A stretch of DNA of 64,000 nucleotides, from assembly GCA_035278025.1 (NCBI GenBank), contig DATEJK010000006.1:1-64000 (forward strand), in the 5' to 3' direction. Shown in pieces: positions 7,896-16,931 of the stretch. Numbering within the stretch: position 1 is the stretch's first letter; each line of letters opens with the position of its first letter. The position numbers and the translations under genes are program-made. Source of the DNA: JAICWP01 sp035278025 (GTDB lineage Bacteria > Acidobacteriota > Terriglobia > Terriglobales > Acidobacteriaceae). Under the pieces are notes generated by a model. That model saw nothing but the letters and a program-made list of their open reading frames with translations, searched no databases and had not been told where the DNA came from.

Positions 7896-9006
7896 GGGCA
7901 GTATCCGTGACGCGGTTGGGCAGATAAGGTTCGAGGGGAATGGCGGGAGCGCGCCGCAGAAACTGATCGAGCAGAAGGCGGGCCGTGGCGAGTGAAGTGG
8001 TGATGCCCAGGCCCTCGTGGCCGGTGGCGAGATAGAGATGCTCGCGGCCCGGACACTTGCCGATAACCGGCAGCTTATCCGCGGTGGCAGCGCGAAAGCC
8101 GGTCCAGGTGCGGATGGCCGACATGCGCGACAGTTCCGGAAGGTAGTGGCAGGCGCGGGCCAGCATGCCGGCATTAATGTGGTTGTCCACCGCATTGGTT
8201 TCCACGCCAAACTGGCGCGAGGAGCCGATGAGCAACTGGCCGGTGATGCGCGGCTGCACGTTGAAGGCAAAAGACTCGGCGGTGAGGGTGTGCGCGCTCT
8301 TCAGGTAACCGAGTTCCACGAGCTGGTGGCGGACGAAGCCGGGATAGCGGTCGGTGATAATGAGCTGTCCCTTACGCGGACGCATCTCCAGGCCGGGGGC
8401 GAGTTGCGGCGCCCAAGTTCCAGCGGCATTAATGACGGCGCCGGCGTGGAGGCTGCCGCCGTTCTGAAGAACAAGGCCCTCGTCATGCACCTGCACAACT
8501 TTGTCGAGGTAGAGGTCACAGGAATAGGCCTGAGCCTGGCGGAGCAGAAAGCGGGCGGCACAGGGAGCATAGATGACCAGGTCTTCAGGGACGAGCAGGG
8601 CGCCGAGCAGTCCGGGACGGAGATGAGGCTCGGCTTCGTACAAGGCGCGCGGGTCGAGGATTTCCGTGGGGACGCCGCGCGCGCCATAGAACTCCTGCTT
8701 GCGGCGGACTTCCTGCATTTCCTGATCGTCGGCAGCGATCCAGAGGGTGCCGCAGGGCATGTATTCGACGTCGGACGGCAATTCAGGAGCGAGTTCGCGC
8801 CAGAGCAGCTGCGAGTAGCGGGTGAGGGCAAACTGCGGTTCGGAATCGTCCATGACGACGATGTGACCCATGCCGGCGAAAGTGGCGCCTCCGAAGCCGG
8901 CCTCAACCACGGCAATGTGCAGGCCGGCGCGGGCAAATTCGCGGGCACAAGCAGCACCGATGATGCCGGCGCCGATGATGAGGACGTCATAATTCGCGGG
9001 TGACAA
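7888..9006 (-). CDS. D-hydroxyproline dehydrogenase, DadA-like FAD (beta-type) subunit
   Basis: This 372-aa glycine/D-amino-acid oxidase family (DAO) flavoprotein has an N-terminal FAD motif DVLIIGAGIIGAACAREFARAG and a C-terminal DAO motif (TGHEGLGITTSLATA). It is the expected catalytic subunit oxidising D-hydroxyproline to pyrroline-4-hydroxy-2-carboxylate. No ATG exists before the FAD motif. TTG at 9006, seven bases after GGGTAGG, is the likeliest start, with TTG 9012 as an alternative. It is the first gene of the five-gene operon. Proline or another D-amino acid could be the substrate, but the downstream deaminase and semialdehyde dehydrogenase favour hydroxyproline. Confidence 0.8.
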   Translation of the reverse strand: MSPANYDVLIIGAGIIGAACAREFARAGLHIAVVEAGFGGATFAGMGHIVVMDDSEPQFALTRYSQLLWRELAPELPSDVEYMPCGTLWIAADDQEMQEVRRKQEFYGARGVPTEILDPRALYEAEPHLRPGLLGALLVPEDLVIYAPCAARFLLRQAQAYSCDLYLDKVVQVHDEGLVLQNGGSLHAGAVINAAGTWAPQLAPGLEMRPRKGQLIITDRYPGFVRHQLVELGYLKSAHTLTAESFAFNVQPRITGQLLIGSSRQFGVETNAVDNHINAGMLARACHYLPELSRMSAIRTWTGFRAATADKLPVIGKCPGREHLYLATGHEGLGITTSLATARLLLDQFLRRAPAIPLEPYLPNRVTDTAHA

Positions 9007-9024
9007 GACCAAACCTACCCTCAG

Positions 9025-9107
9025 GGGCTAAAAGCCCGCAGCTTAGCTGCTCTCTGTTGCAGGCCTGAAGGCCTGCTCCACCCGGTTGCGGTTCCACCCG
9101 GTTGCGG
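9025..9107. repeat. cluster of three palindromes and a tandem repeat
   Basis: Three perfect hairpins stand in a row: GGGCT-aaa-AGCCC (9025-9037), GCAGCT-t-AGCTGC (9038-9050) and GCAGGCCT-ga-AGGCCTGC (9059-9076). They are followed by two copies of ccacccggttgcgg (9078-9091 and 9094-9107). The element fills the gap between the sortilin-like gene's stop and the dehydrogenase start. It may stop transcription from the upstream gene, or be a dispersed intergenic repeat. Confidence 0.6.
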
Positions 9108-9108
9108 A

Positions 9109-12100
9109 TCATCGCTGCCTGGTCACCTCCGGCTTGGCCTTGCCGGCGGCGGGGGCGCTGACTTCCACTGCGGGAGCCGCGCCGGGCAGGGGCATGACGC
9201 CGTGCTCCAGCAGGGCGCGGTTGAAGGCGGGCAGGCTCTTGTCCATGAGCGCGGCATATTCGATTTTCACCCCCGCCAGGTCTTTTTCGATGTCCTGGAG
9301 CAGGGCGTACTCGGTGTCGGTAGGCGGGAAATTGGCGCCGCCGGCCACATCGCCGGCGCCGGGGCCTATTTCAGCATTCAGCCAAAGCAGGTTGTAGTAG
9401 ATCTGATAGGGCTCGACAAAATATTTATCGTCGCTGGCGGTGAGGGCCTTGGACACTAACTTATATTCCACGTCTTCCATCTGACGGCCAGCCTTCTCGG
9501 CACTCTGAAGAAGCTCGGGATTGCCCTTTTCGGCGCGCAACATTCCGGTCACATCGTTCAGTTGCTTGCGCATCCATTCCAGACGGTTGACCATGTCGGC
9601 AACTTGGCTGACCTCATCGCGGATGCGCAACTGCAGCTTGACCGAGGCCTGGATTTCGGCGTCAGTAGCGGAAGTGCGGGGATCGCGCACGATCTCGAAC
9701 GGCTGGGTGTAAGTGTGGCCGTCCACCGTCAGGCGCGCGGTGTATTTGCCGGGCGCGGCCATGGGACCGGGCAGGTCTTTGGATTCCATGCCCCAATGGG
9801 TAATGGGGCGCGATTCCTTGCCCCAGAAGCGCGGCTCCTGCCAGATGCGCGGGTTGACTTCGGGCGCGGTGCGCAACGCGACCAGGTGCGGGCCTTCGTA
9901 GTTCAGGTCCCAGTCAATGCGATTGAGACCAGCCTTGCCCGGAGCCTTGAGTTCGCGGACAAGGTTGCCGGCGGAATCGAGAATGGCGATCTTCACCGGA
10001 TCCTTGGCGGCCTGTGGCAAAGAATAAGTCAGAAAGGCGCGGCCCATGTCAGGAAAGCGCCAGGCGGGACGGGAGGCGAACAGGCGCACGCCACCTTGTG
10101 ACTGCTTGCGAGCCATCTGTTCCAAAGGCGAAATGTCGTCGAGGATGTAGATGCCGCGGCCGTAAGTGGAAACCACCAGGTCGTGGAAATTGCGCTGGAC
10201 GACCGCCCAGGAAACGGTGGCGTGGGGAAGGCCCTTCTGGAGTTCGGTCCAGCGGCCGCCGTCGTCGAGCGAGTAATAAAGGCTGTTGCCGGTGCCGGCG
10301 AAGAGCAGGCCCTTCTGGTTGGGATCTTCAGCGATGACGCGCACATAGGCCAGCGGACCCTTGGGCAGGGGACCGCTAATGAGTTTCCAGGAGCGGCCGA
10401 AGTCCGCGGTCTTATAGATGTAGGGATCGCGGTTGTCCATGAGGTGGAGGTCAACCGAAACGTAGGCTGTTCCAGGATTGAAAAATGACGGTTGAATACT
10501 TGTAATGGTGCCCCAGGCGGGCAGGCCGGCGATGTTTTTGGTGACGTTCTCCCAATGACCGCCGCCGTCGCGGGTGTACCAGACCTGGCCATCGTTGGTG
10601 CCGGCCCAGAGCAGGCCTTTCTGAACGGTGGAGGGGGCGATAGCGTAAACCACTTCGCCGTAGAACTGACCGAGGTTGTCGCCCACAATTCCGCCAGAGG
10701 AGACGATGCGGCTGGGGTCGTGAGTGGAGAGGTCGGGGCTGATGACGGACCAACTCTGGCCGCCATTGGTGGTTTTGAAGATCACCTGGCACCCGTAGTA
10801 GACGGTGTTGTGATCGAAGGGATCAACGGCCAGGGGCGGAGTCCAGTGGCAGCGATACTTCAGATTTGTGGGCGGGGAATCGAGAGTGTGCAGCCAGGGA
10901 CTGACGGAGCGGGCCATGTGGGTGCGTGCGTCCCAGCGGGTAACTTCGTCGCCATAGCAGGTGGCCCAGACAATGTTGGGGTCGGTGATATCGGGCAGAG
11001 TGAAGCCGGATTCGCAGCCGCCCATGTGGTGGGTCCAGCCGGTATCGGGACTCTGGCCGTATTCGAGTGGCGGGGAAACACTGGGGCCGCGCATGGTGCC
11101 GTCGTCCTGCATGTTTCCATAAACGTAATAGGGAACCTGGTTGTCCACGGCGACGTGATACATCTGGGCGATGGGCAGGGTGACGCGATGGAAGCCGCGG
11201 CCATGCACGGTGGTGATGATGAGGCCGCCATCGTCGGTGATAACGAAGCGGTCGGAGTTCTTAGGGTCAATCCAGATGTCGTGAGTGTCGCCGCCCCAGG
11301 GGACATCGCGAAAAGTATGACCGCCGTCGAGCGACTGGTGGAAAGCGCTGTTGGCGACCAGAACTTCATTTTCGTCGCGGGGCGAAACGGCGAGGCGGAT
11401 GTAGTAGCCGGCGCGGCCGATCAGGGAGCGGTCCCAGTTGACGGCGTGCCAGGATTCGCCGGTGTCATCGGAGCGCCATAGGGAGCCCTGGTCGGCAGTT
11501 TGGATGAGAGCGTAGACGCGGGTGGAATCGGCGGCGGCGACGGCCACGTCAATCTTGCCCAGCGGCGATTTGGGCAGGCCGTGGCCCTGGATGCGGGACC
11601 AGTTGCTGCCGCCGTCGCGCGAAACCCAAAGGCCGCTGCCGGGTCCGCCGCTAAGTTCGGCGTAGGTGTGCATCTCCGCCTGCCACATGCCGGCGAAGAG
11701 GACAAGAGGATTCTGCGGGTCCATGGAGAGGCCGGAGCAGCCGGTGTTTTCATCGGCGAACAGGACGCGGTCCCAATGCTGGCCGCCGTCGGTAGTGCGG
11801 TAAACGCCGCGCTCCTGCTGCGGGCCGGTAAGGCGTCCGAGGGCGCAGACGAAGACTATGTTGGCATTCTGCGGGTTGACGATGACGCGGCCGATGCGGC
11901 CAGTCTGATCGAGGCCCATGTGGGTCCAGGTTTTGCCGGCATCGGTGGACTTGTAAACTCCGTTACCGGTGACGTCGGTATCGCGAATAGCCCAGGCCTC
12001 GCCGGTTCCCGCCCAGACGATGCTGTGGTCGGAGGGCGCGACAGCGAGAGCGCCGATGGCGGCGACAGGCTCTTTATCGAAAATGGGAGCCCAGTGGTTG

Positions 12101-12339
12101 CCGCCGTCGGTGGACTTCCACACACCGCCCGAAGCGGCGCCGGCGTAATAAGTGCTCGGGTCGCCGGGCACGCCAGCGATGGAAGCGACGCGATTGCCGA
12201 CCACCGGTCCGACAAAACGGAAGCGAAAGCCCTCGTCCTTCTTCTTGTGATCGGGTTCCTGGGCAAAGGCAGCCATGGCCAGAAGGAGAATAAGCAAAAG
12301 GCGCAGGACGTGCTTGCCGGGTAACCGAGCCATGGACAT
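9109..12339 (-). CDS. secreted sortilin/BNR-repeat (VPS10-like) protein
   Basis: This 1076-aa protein has a Sec signal peptide (KHVLRLLLILLLAMAAFAQ). The mature part has repeated beta-propeller Asp-box-like motifs, S/T-x-D-x-G-x-x-W: STDGGNHW, STDAGKTW, TTDGGQHW, SRDGGSNW, SDDTGESW, TNGGQSW, TRDGGGHW, TADFGRSW. The C-terminal 300 residues contain a beta-sandwich-like region (KIAILDSAGNLVRELKAPGKAG) and helices. Proteins of this kind are often labelled glycosyl hydrolases, but the repeats alone do not prove enzyme activity. The start was set at ATG 12339 because AGGTG lies 7 bases upstream; ATG 12333 is also possible. It is probably an exported peptidase-like or glycan-acting protein. Confidence 0.75.
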   Translation of the reverse strand: MSMARLPGKHVLRLLLILLLAMAAFAQEPDHKKKDEGFRFRFVGPVVGNRVASIAGVPGDPSTYYAGAASGGVWKSTDGGNHWAPIFDKEPVAAIGALAVAPSDHSIVWAGTGEAWAIRDTDVTGNGVYKSTDAGKTWTHMGLDQTGRIGRVIVNPQNANIVFVCALGRLTGPQQERGVYRTTDGGQHWDRVLFADENTGCSGLSMDPQNPLVLFAGMWQAEMHTYAELSGGPGSGLWVSRDGGSNWSRIQGHGLPKSPLGKIDVAVAAADSTRVYALIQTADQGSLWRSDDTGESWHAVNWDRSLIGRAGYYIRLAVSPRDENEVLVANSAFHQSLDGGHTFRDVPWGGDTHDIWIDPKNSDRFVITDDGGLIITTVHGRGFHRVTLPIAQMYHVAVDNQVPYYVYGNMQDDGTMRGPSVSPPLEYGQSPDTGWTHHMGGCESGFTLPDITDPNIVWATCYGDEVTRWDARTHMARSVSPWLHTLDSPPTNLKYRCHWTPPLAVDPFDHNTVYYGCQVIFKTTNGGQSWSVISPDLSTHDPSRIVSSGGIVGDNLGQFYGEVVYAIAPSTVQKGLLWAGTNDGQVWYTRDGGGHWENVTKNIAGLPAWGTITSIQPSFFNPGTAYVSVDLHLMDNRDPYIYKTADFGRSWKLISGPLPKGPLAYVRVIAEDPNQKGLLFAGTGNSLYYSLDDGGRWTELQKGLPHATVSWAVVQRNFHDLVVSTYGRGIYILDDISPLEQMARKQSQGGVRLFASRPAWRFPDMGRAFLTYSLPQAAKDPVKIAILDSAGNLVRELKAPGKAGLNRIDWDLNYEGPHLVALRTAPEVNPRIWQEPRFWGKESRPITHWGMESKDLPGPMAAPGKYTARLTVDGHTYTQPFEIVRDPRTSATDAEIQASVKLQLRIRDEVSQVADMVNRLEWMRKQLNDVTGMLRAEKGNPELLQSAEKAGRQMEDVEYKLVSKALTASDDKYFVEPYQIYYNLLWLNAEIGPGAGDVAGGANFPPTDTEYALLQDIEKDLAGVKIEYAALMDKSLPAFNRALLEHGVMPLPGAAPAVEVSAPAAGKAKPEVTRQR

Positions 12340-12368
12340 GGATTTCACCTCGAGTGGGCGCAAGAATA

Positions 12369-13070
12369 CTAACCTTTTCCGGTCTGTCCGTAATAGGCGG
12401 CGGGACCATGCTTACGCAAAAAATGCTTGTCGCGCAAGGCGTCGCTGAGGGGGCGAGCGGAGGGATTGAGAGCCAGACTGGATAAGGCCAGCCAAGCCAC
12501 CTGCTCCAGCATGACGGCAACATGGACCGCGTCCTCCACGGTTTTTCCCCAGCAGAAGGGAGCGTGACCGGCCACCAGGACAGCGGGCATGTGTGCCGGG
12601 TCGAGATCGGAGAAGCGGCGGACAATGGACTGGCCGGTGTTGAATTCGTATTCCGCCTCTATCTCCTCCGGCTCCAGGTGCCGGGTGACGGGAACAGGCC
12701 CGCGAAAATAGTCGGCATGGGTGGTTCCCAGGCAGGGGATTTCGCGGCAGGCCTGAGCCCAGGCCGTGGCGTTGGAGGAATGAGTGTGCACGATGCCGCC
12801 AATATGAGGGAAGGCGCGATAAAGCACGAGGTGAGTGGGCAGGTCGGAAGAGGGCCGGAGGGAGCCCTCGACCAATCGGCCGTCGAGATTGGTAAGAACA
12901 ATATCCTCGGGGCGCATGCGGTCGTAAGGCACGCCGCTGGGCTTGATGGCGACCACGCCCTGGTCGCGGGCAATGGCGCTGCAATTGCCGAAGGTATCAA
13001 TCACCAGGCCGCGCGCCACCAGATCGAGGTTGGCTTTCAGAACCGTGTTGCGCAGCGATTCCAGCATCAT
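12369..13070 (-). CDS. araD: L-ribulose-5-phosphate 4-epimerase
   Basis: This protein of about 233 aa is a class II aldolase-fold enzyme that interconverts L-ribulose 5-phosphate and D-xylulose 5-phosphate, the last step of L-arabinose catabolism. It aligns by eye along its full length with E. coli AraD: MLESLRNTVLKANLDL at the start, VIKPSGV-type phosphate-binding segment (AIKPSGVPYD), zinc ligands in GGIVHTHSSNA and TTHADYF, and the end KHFLRKHGPAAYYGQ. Two ATGs in tandem (13070 and 13067) follow GGGAG; the second matches the E. coli start. No araA or araB is adjacent, so the source of ribulose phosphate is elsewhere. Confidence 0.9.
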   Translation of the reverse strand: MMLESLRNTVLKANLDLVARGLVIDTFGNCSAIARDQGVVAIKPSGVPYDRMRPEDIVLTNLDGRLVEGSLRPSSDLPTHLVLYRAFPHIGGIVHTHSSNATAWAQACREIPCLGTTHADYFRGPVPVTRHLEPEEIEAEYEFNTGQSIVRRFSDLDPAHMPAVLVAGHAPFCWGKTVEDAVHVAVMLEQVAWLALSSLALNPSARPLSDALRDKHFLRKHGPAAYYGQTGKG

Positions 13071-13186
13071 GTACGGCTCCCAGTTATTCCAGCGGGCGAG
13101 GCCAGAGTAACAGCCCGTCGTACGTGCGCGCAGCCCACCAGCATTTGAGTTTCGGCCTTGAAAGCCGAGGCCCTGAGCCATTCATC

Positions 13187-14251
13187 TTACCGCGCTGAGA
13201 ATCGAAACACGGTAGTTTCGCGGTAGTGCTGGCTGGGCTGGAGCTCAGTGGAGGGAAAATCTGGGTGGTTGGGGGAATCGGGATAGTGCTGCGTCTCCAG
13301 GCAAAAGCCGTAACGGCGATGGTAAACCTTGCCCTGCTTGCCGCGAATGGTGCCGTCGAGGAAATTGCCGCTGTAGAACTGAACTCCGGGCTGGGAGGTA
13401 AGGACCTGGAGCACGCGCCCGCAGCCGGGTTCATGGACCTCCGCCGCCAGCACCAGGCGGCGATCACCTTCGCGGTCGGGAATCCAGTTATGGTCATAGC
13501 CGCCCGCCAGCTTCAATTGCTCATCGTCGGCGGAAATTCGCGAGCCGATGGTCGCCATGCTAGTGAAATCCATGGGCGTAGCCTGCACGCCGCTAATTTC
13601 TCCGGTGGGAATCAGATTGGCATTGACCGGGGTGAAATGGCGGGCGTGAAGGGTAAGGCCGTGCCCCAGGATGTCGCCTTCGCCCTGCCCGGCCAGATTG
13701 AAGTAGGAGTGGTTGGTGAGGTTGAGGACGGTATCCTTGTCGGTGGTGGCGGAGTAGTCAATCCTCAGCTCATTCTGGTCGGTCAAACTGTAAACGACCT
13801 TAGCCGAAAGATTGCCGGGATAACCTTCTTCGCTGTCGCGGCTCAGGTAGGTGAGTTCCAGAGCGGGAGTGCCGTTGCTGGAAATTTCCTTCGCTGCCCA
13901 CAAGCGTTTATTGAATCCGACGGCGCCGCCGTGAAGGCTGTTGTCGCCGTTATTGCGAGGAAGGCTGTAGCTAACGCCGTGCAAAGTAAAGCTGCCGTGG
14001 GCAATGCGGTTGGCGAAACGGCCAATGATGGCGCCGAGGTAGGCTTTGTCGCTCTCATAACCGGCTAGGGTGTCGTAGCCCAGGACAACATCGGCAAGTT
14101 TGCCGGCGCGGTCGGGAACCAGCAGATTAACGATGGCGCCGCCATAGCTGCTGATATCTGCCTGGACGCCGCTCTGGTTGCGAAGAGTGTAGAGATACGC
14201 TTCCCCTCCCTCGCGGGTCTTGCCGAACAGTTGTTTCTTCATCGCGTTCAT
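13187..14251 (-). CDS. galM: aldose 1-epimerase (galactose mutarotase)
   Basis: This 354-aa GalM-family protein interconverts alpha and beta anomers of hexoses. Family motifs are clear: NNGDNSLHGG near residue 100 (substrate-binding Asn/Arg region), TNHSYFNLAG with the catalytic histidine, GGYDHNWI, and the C-terminal FCLETQHYPDSPNHPDFP with the catalytic glutamate. It lacks a signal peptide, so it is cytoplasmic. It lies near araD and divergent from the alpha-galactosidase gene, which suggests a small galactoside/arabinoside utilisation neighbourhood. Confidence 0.92.
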   Translation of the reverse strand: MNAMKKQLFGKTREGGEAYLYTLRNQSGVQADISSYGGAIVNLLVPDRAGKLADVVLGYDTLAGYESDKAYLGAIIGRFANRIAHGSFTLHGVSYSLPRNNGDNSLHGGAVGFNKRLWAAKEISSNGTPALELTYLSRDSEEGYPGNLSAKVVYSLTDQNELRIDYSATTDKDTVLNLTNHSYFNLAGQGEGDILGHGLTLHARHFTPVNANLIPTGEISGVQATPMDFTSMATIGSRISADDEQLKLAGGYDHNWIPDREGDRRLVLAAEVHEPGCGRVLQVLTSQPGVQFYSGNFLDGTIRGKQGKVYHRRYGFCLETQHYPDSPNHPDFPSTELQPSQHYRETTVFRFSAR

Positions 14252-14301
14252 TCTCGCATTGCGGGGCCGGTGGATGGTGAAAATGGGTAAAGCTATCCGC
14301 C

Positions 14302-14381
14302 GGAGGCCAGCTAGCCTCCTCCTGGCGAGTCAAGGAGAGGCGGAAAGGAGCGTGAGCGAGGCTGCGGCGCTGCCGCAGCGC
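14302..14381. repeat. two GC-rich hairpins between galM and the 14426 gene
   Basis: GGAGGC-cagcta-GCCTCC at 14302-14319 and an 8-bp stem GCTGCGGC-gct-GCCGCAGC near 14362-14380 form strong stem-loops. Neither has a T-tract on either strand, so simple intrinsic termination is unlikely. They may lie in the leader of galM or end the transcript of the 71-aa gene. Confidence 0.35.
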
Positions 14382-14425
14382 ATTGCGATGGGCCACCGCG
14401 AGGAAAACAGGAACACGGCGTTTGC

Positions 14426-14641
14426 CTACGATTGTGCGGGGGCATCGGCCGCGCTTTCCTTGTCGCGGAAAATAAGAGCGCCCCATGGGACGTCAATGGT
14501 GATATCGGGCCTGCCCAGGAGCCTCAAGGTCGCCATGCTAAAGGGCGAAGTAGTCACGGCGATAACTTCAAAAGTGCCGTTCTGACCGGTCGCTCCCACG
14601 CGGTCTCCCTTTTTTGGGGCTCGTATTTGCTGGCGAATCAT
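14426..14641 (-). CDS. small hypothetical protein
   Basis: This 71-aa protein begins MIRQQIRAPKKGDRVGATGQ and has no signal peptide or membrane span. The pattern KKGDRVGATGQNGTFEVIAV looks like a small SH3-type beta-barrel, in which G-D-x-V loops are common. A good ribosome-binding site (GGGGAGG, 9 bases before ATG 14641) supports it being real. The function is unknown. Confidence 0.6.
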   Translation of the reverse strand: MIRQQIRAPKKGDRVGATGQNGTFEVIAVTTSPFSMATLRLLGRPDITIDVPWGALIFRDKESAADAPAQS

Positions 14642-14786
14642 TGGAGTGGCCTCCCCGCTTAGTGTACAGCGGAAGGCGAGCCGACCGCCCTGGGTTTCGT
14701 TGACAGTCGCCAGTCAGATGGGCTAAAAAGCCGAGTTCGACCAACTTGCTGGATTAAGTCTTCCTTTCCGGAACAGGAGATCCGAG

Positions 14787-15923
14787 ATGACGAAATTGTG
14801 GCTGGGCGCGGCTTTGCTGCTGGCGCTGGCGCCGGCAGGCCAGGCACAAGAACTGGCATCCACTCCGCCCATGGGGTGGAACAGTTGGAACCATTTTGCC
14901 TGCAAGGTGACGGCGGGCAATATTCGCGCCGCCGCCGACGCCATGGCCAGCAACGGCATGAAGGAAGCGGGCTACACCTACGTGAATATTGACGACTGCT
15001 GGCAGGGCAAGCGCGACGCCCAGGGCAACATTCATCCCAACGCGCGCTTTGGCGATATCAAGGCGCTGGCCGATTACGTACACAGCAAGGGCCTGAAGAT
15101 CGGCATCTACTCCTCTCCCGGGCCGCAAACCTGCGCCCACCACGAAGGCAGCTACCAGCATGAGGAGCAGGATGCGAAACAGTACGCGGCCTGGGGCATT
15201 GACTATCTGAAATACGACTGGTGCAGCGCCTCGCGGGTGTACAAGCCGAGCCAGATGCAGGAGGTGTACAAGAAAATGCACGACGCGCTGGCGGCCACGG
15301 GCCGGCCCATCGTCTACAGCCTGTGCCAGTATGGGATGGAGCGGGTGTGGAGCTGGGGACCGTCGGTGGGCGGCAATCTGTGGCGGACTACAGGGGACAT
15401 CAGCGACCACTACGACCGGATGGCATTGATCGGATTCCAACAGAACGGGCTGGAGAGCTTCGCCGGGCCTGGGCACTGGAACGATCCGGACATGCTGGAG
15501 GTCGGCAATGGCGGCATGAACCACGACGAGTACATCACGCATATGACGCTGTGGGCGATGCTGGCGGCGCCGCTGCTGGCGGGCAACGATCTGTCAAGAG
15601 TGAGCGCCGCGGACCTGGCGATTCTGACCAACAAGGAAGTGATCGCGGTGGACCAGGACGCCAAAGGCGTGCAGGGGCACCGGGTGGCACAGCAAGGCCC
15701 GCTGGAAGTGTGGGCCAAGCCGCTGGCAGACGGCAGCTACGCGGTGGGGTTGTTTAACCGCAGCGAGTCTCCGGCTCCCGTAACTTTGGAACTGAAGGAC
15801 ATTGGCATAAGCGGCTCGGCCCAGATACGCGACCTGTGGGCGCATCGCGACTTGGGCTCATTCACGGGCAGCTACACCGTGACAGTGGCGAAGCATGGAG
15901 CGGCAATGCTGAAGGTGAAATGA
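14787..15923 (+). CDS. secreted alpha-galactosidase, GH27 family
   Basis: This 378-aa protein has a signal peptide (LWLGAALLLALAPAGQAQ). The mature enzyme starts with the GH27 hallmark STPPMGWNSWNHF. The nucleophile aspartate lies in DYLKYDWC and the acid/base aspartate in GPGHWNDPDMLEVG, both as in characterised alpha-galactosidases. A C-terminal beta-sandwich (about residues 290-378) completes the family architecture at normal length. It would release terminal alpha-galactose from plant or microbial glycans in the periplasm or outside. ATG 14787 follows a clear AGGAG site. Alpha-N-acetylgalactosaminidase or beta-L-arabinopyranosidase activity also occurs in this family. Confidence 0.92.
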   Translation: MTKLWLGAALLLALAPAGQAQELASTPPMGWNSWNHFACKVTAGNIRAAADAMASNGMKEAGYTYVNIDDCWQGKRDAQGNIHPNARFGDIKALADYVHSKGLKIGIYSSPGPQTCAHHEGSYQHEEQDAKQYAAWGIDYLKYDWCSASRVYKPSQMQEVYKKMHDALAATGRPIVYSLCQYGMERVWSWGPSVGGNLWRTTGDISDHYDRMALIGFQQNGLESFAGPGHWNDPDMLEVGNGGMNHDEYITHMTLWAMLAAPLLAGNDLSRVSAADLAILTNKEVIAVDQDAKGVQGHRVAQQGPLEVWAKPLADGSYAVGLFNRSESPAPVTLELKDIGISGSAQIRDLWAHRDLGSFTGSYTVTVAKHGAAMLKVK

Positions 15924-15983
15924 GGCGGCTGCCGGCATCCGCGCACAAATGGGGGGGCACACGGCGTCTGCTAATCTGAGCAG

Positions 15984-16667
15984 ATGGAGATTTGCTGCGC
16001 CGCGATACTGTTCGACATGGACGGAGTGCTGATTGATTCCACGCCGGCGGTAGCGCGGGTGTGGAGCCGGTGGGCACGGGAGCGCGGTTTCGATCCGGAA
16101 AAAGTCGTTCGCATGGCGCACGGACGCCCCAGCATTGCCACCATTCGCGACCTGCTGCCGCATGCCGACCACGAGGCAGAGAATCGAGAGGTAGAGCGGC
16201 GGGAGATTGCCGATCTGGAGGGCGTGGTTCCGTTGCCCGGGTCGCGGCAGTTGCTGACCAGCCTGCCGGCAGAGCGCTACGCCATTGTGACCTCGTCCAC
16301 GCGCAAGCTGGCGGAGGCGCGGCTGCACGCGGCCGGGCTCGCGGTGCCTAAATTCTTCGTGACCTCCAGCGATATTGTGAAGGGCAAGCCCGATCCGGAA
16401 CCCTACCTCAAAGCGGCGGGCAAGCTCGGAGTGGCTGCGGGGGACTGCGTGGTAGTGGAAGATGTGCCCTCGGGGATCCGCTCCGGAAAAGCTGCGGGGG
16501 CAAGGGTGATTGCATTTCCAACCACGGTGGTGGCGGGTGAATTGCGGGCCGCGGGGGCGGACTGGGTGGCGCAAAACTGCGAGAGCATCGCGGTGGCAGG
16601 GGAGGGACGCAAAGAAAGGCGACTTTGCATTGATTTGAGACAGGAACCGCTTCCGGCGGAAGGCTAG
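15984..16667 (+). CDS. HAD-superfamily sugar phosphatase
   Basis: This 227-aa protein has the HAD motif I (ILFDMDGVLIDS, nucleophile and acid aspartates), motif II (IVTSST), motif III lysine (KGKPDPEPYL) and motif IV (VVVEDVPSGIRSGKAAG). This is the pattern of the beta-phosphoglucomutase/2-deoxyglucose-6-phosphate phosphatase branch, with a small helical cap between motifs I and II. It would act on a small sugar phosphate in the cytoplasm. The last 25 residues (after VAGEGRKERR) look unconserved. It follows the alpha-galactosidase gene by 60 bp and may share its transcript. Confidence 0.85.
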   Translation: MEICCAAILFDMDGVLIDSTPAVARVWSRWARERGFDPEKVVRMAHGRPSIATIRDLLPHADHEAENREVERREIADLEGVVPLPGSRQLLTSLPAERYAIVTSSTRKLAEARLHAAGLAVPKFFVTSSDIVKGKPDPEPYLKAAGKLGVAAGDCVVVEDVPSGIRSGKAAGARVIAFPTTVVAGELRAAGADWVAQNCESIAVAGEGRKERRLCIDLRQEPLPAEG

Positions 16668-16689
16668 AGCGTGCTGAGGGTTAAACCGC

Positions 16690-16880
16690 TGTTTTTGCCT
16701 ATGTCGCCACGGTAAACCCCACAGGTCCTTCGGTCGCGTTCACCGCGCAAGCGCGGCTTGGGCTTCCACAGGATGACACGAATTTGTGGGCTACTGGCGG
16801 GGCGCCAGGGACAGCGCAAGTTCCCTCGCCTCGCGCTCTCTCTCCTGCGCTCAGTTGGGCTCGCTCGGGATGACATGCCG
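16690..16880. repeat. dispersed intergenic repeat, two copies of the 'gatgaca' tail
   Basis: This stretch between the phosphatase and amidohydrolase genes is dominated by repeat-like sequence: 'cttccacaggatgacac' near 16765-16781 and 'gctcgctcgggatgacatg' near 16858-16876, each preceded by short GC palindromes (for example 'ccgcgcaagcgcgg' at 16742-16755). The same tail occurs near 531-545, 3655-3670 and 3768-3783. Confidence 0.5.
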
Positions 16881-16931
16881 GGCGGGCAGGTCGGCGAGAG
16901 ATTTGATATAGTCTGCCTCCCGAGGTGCCTT

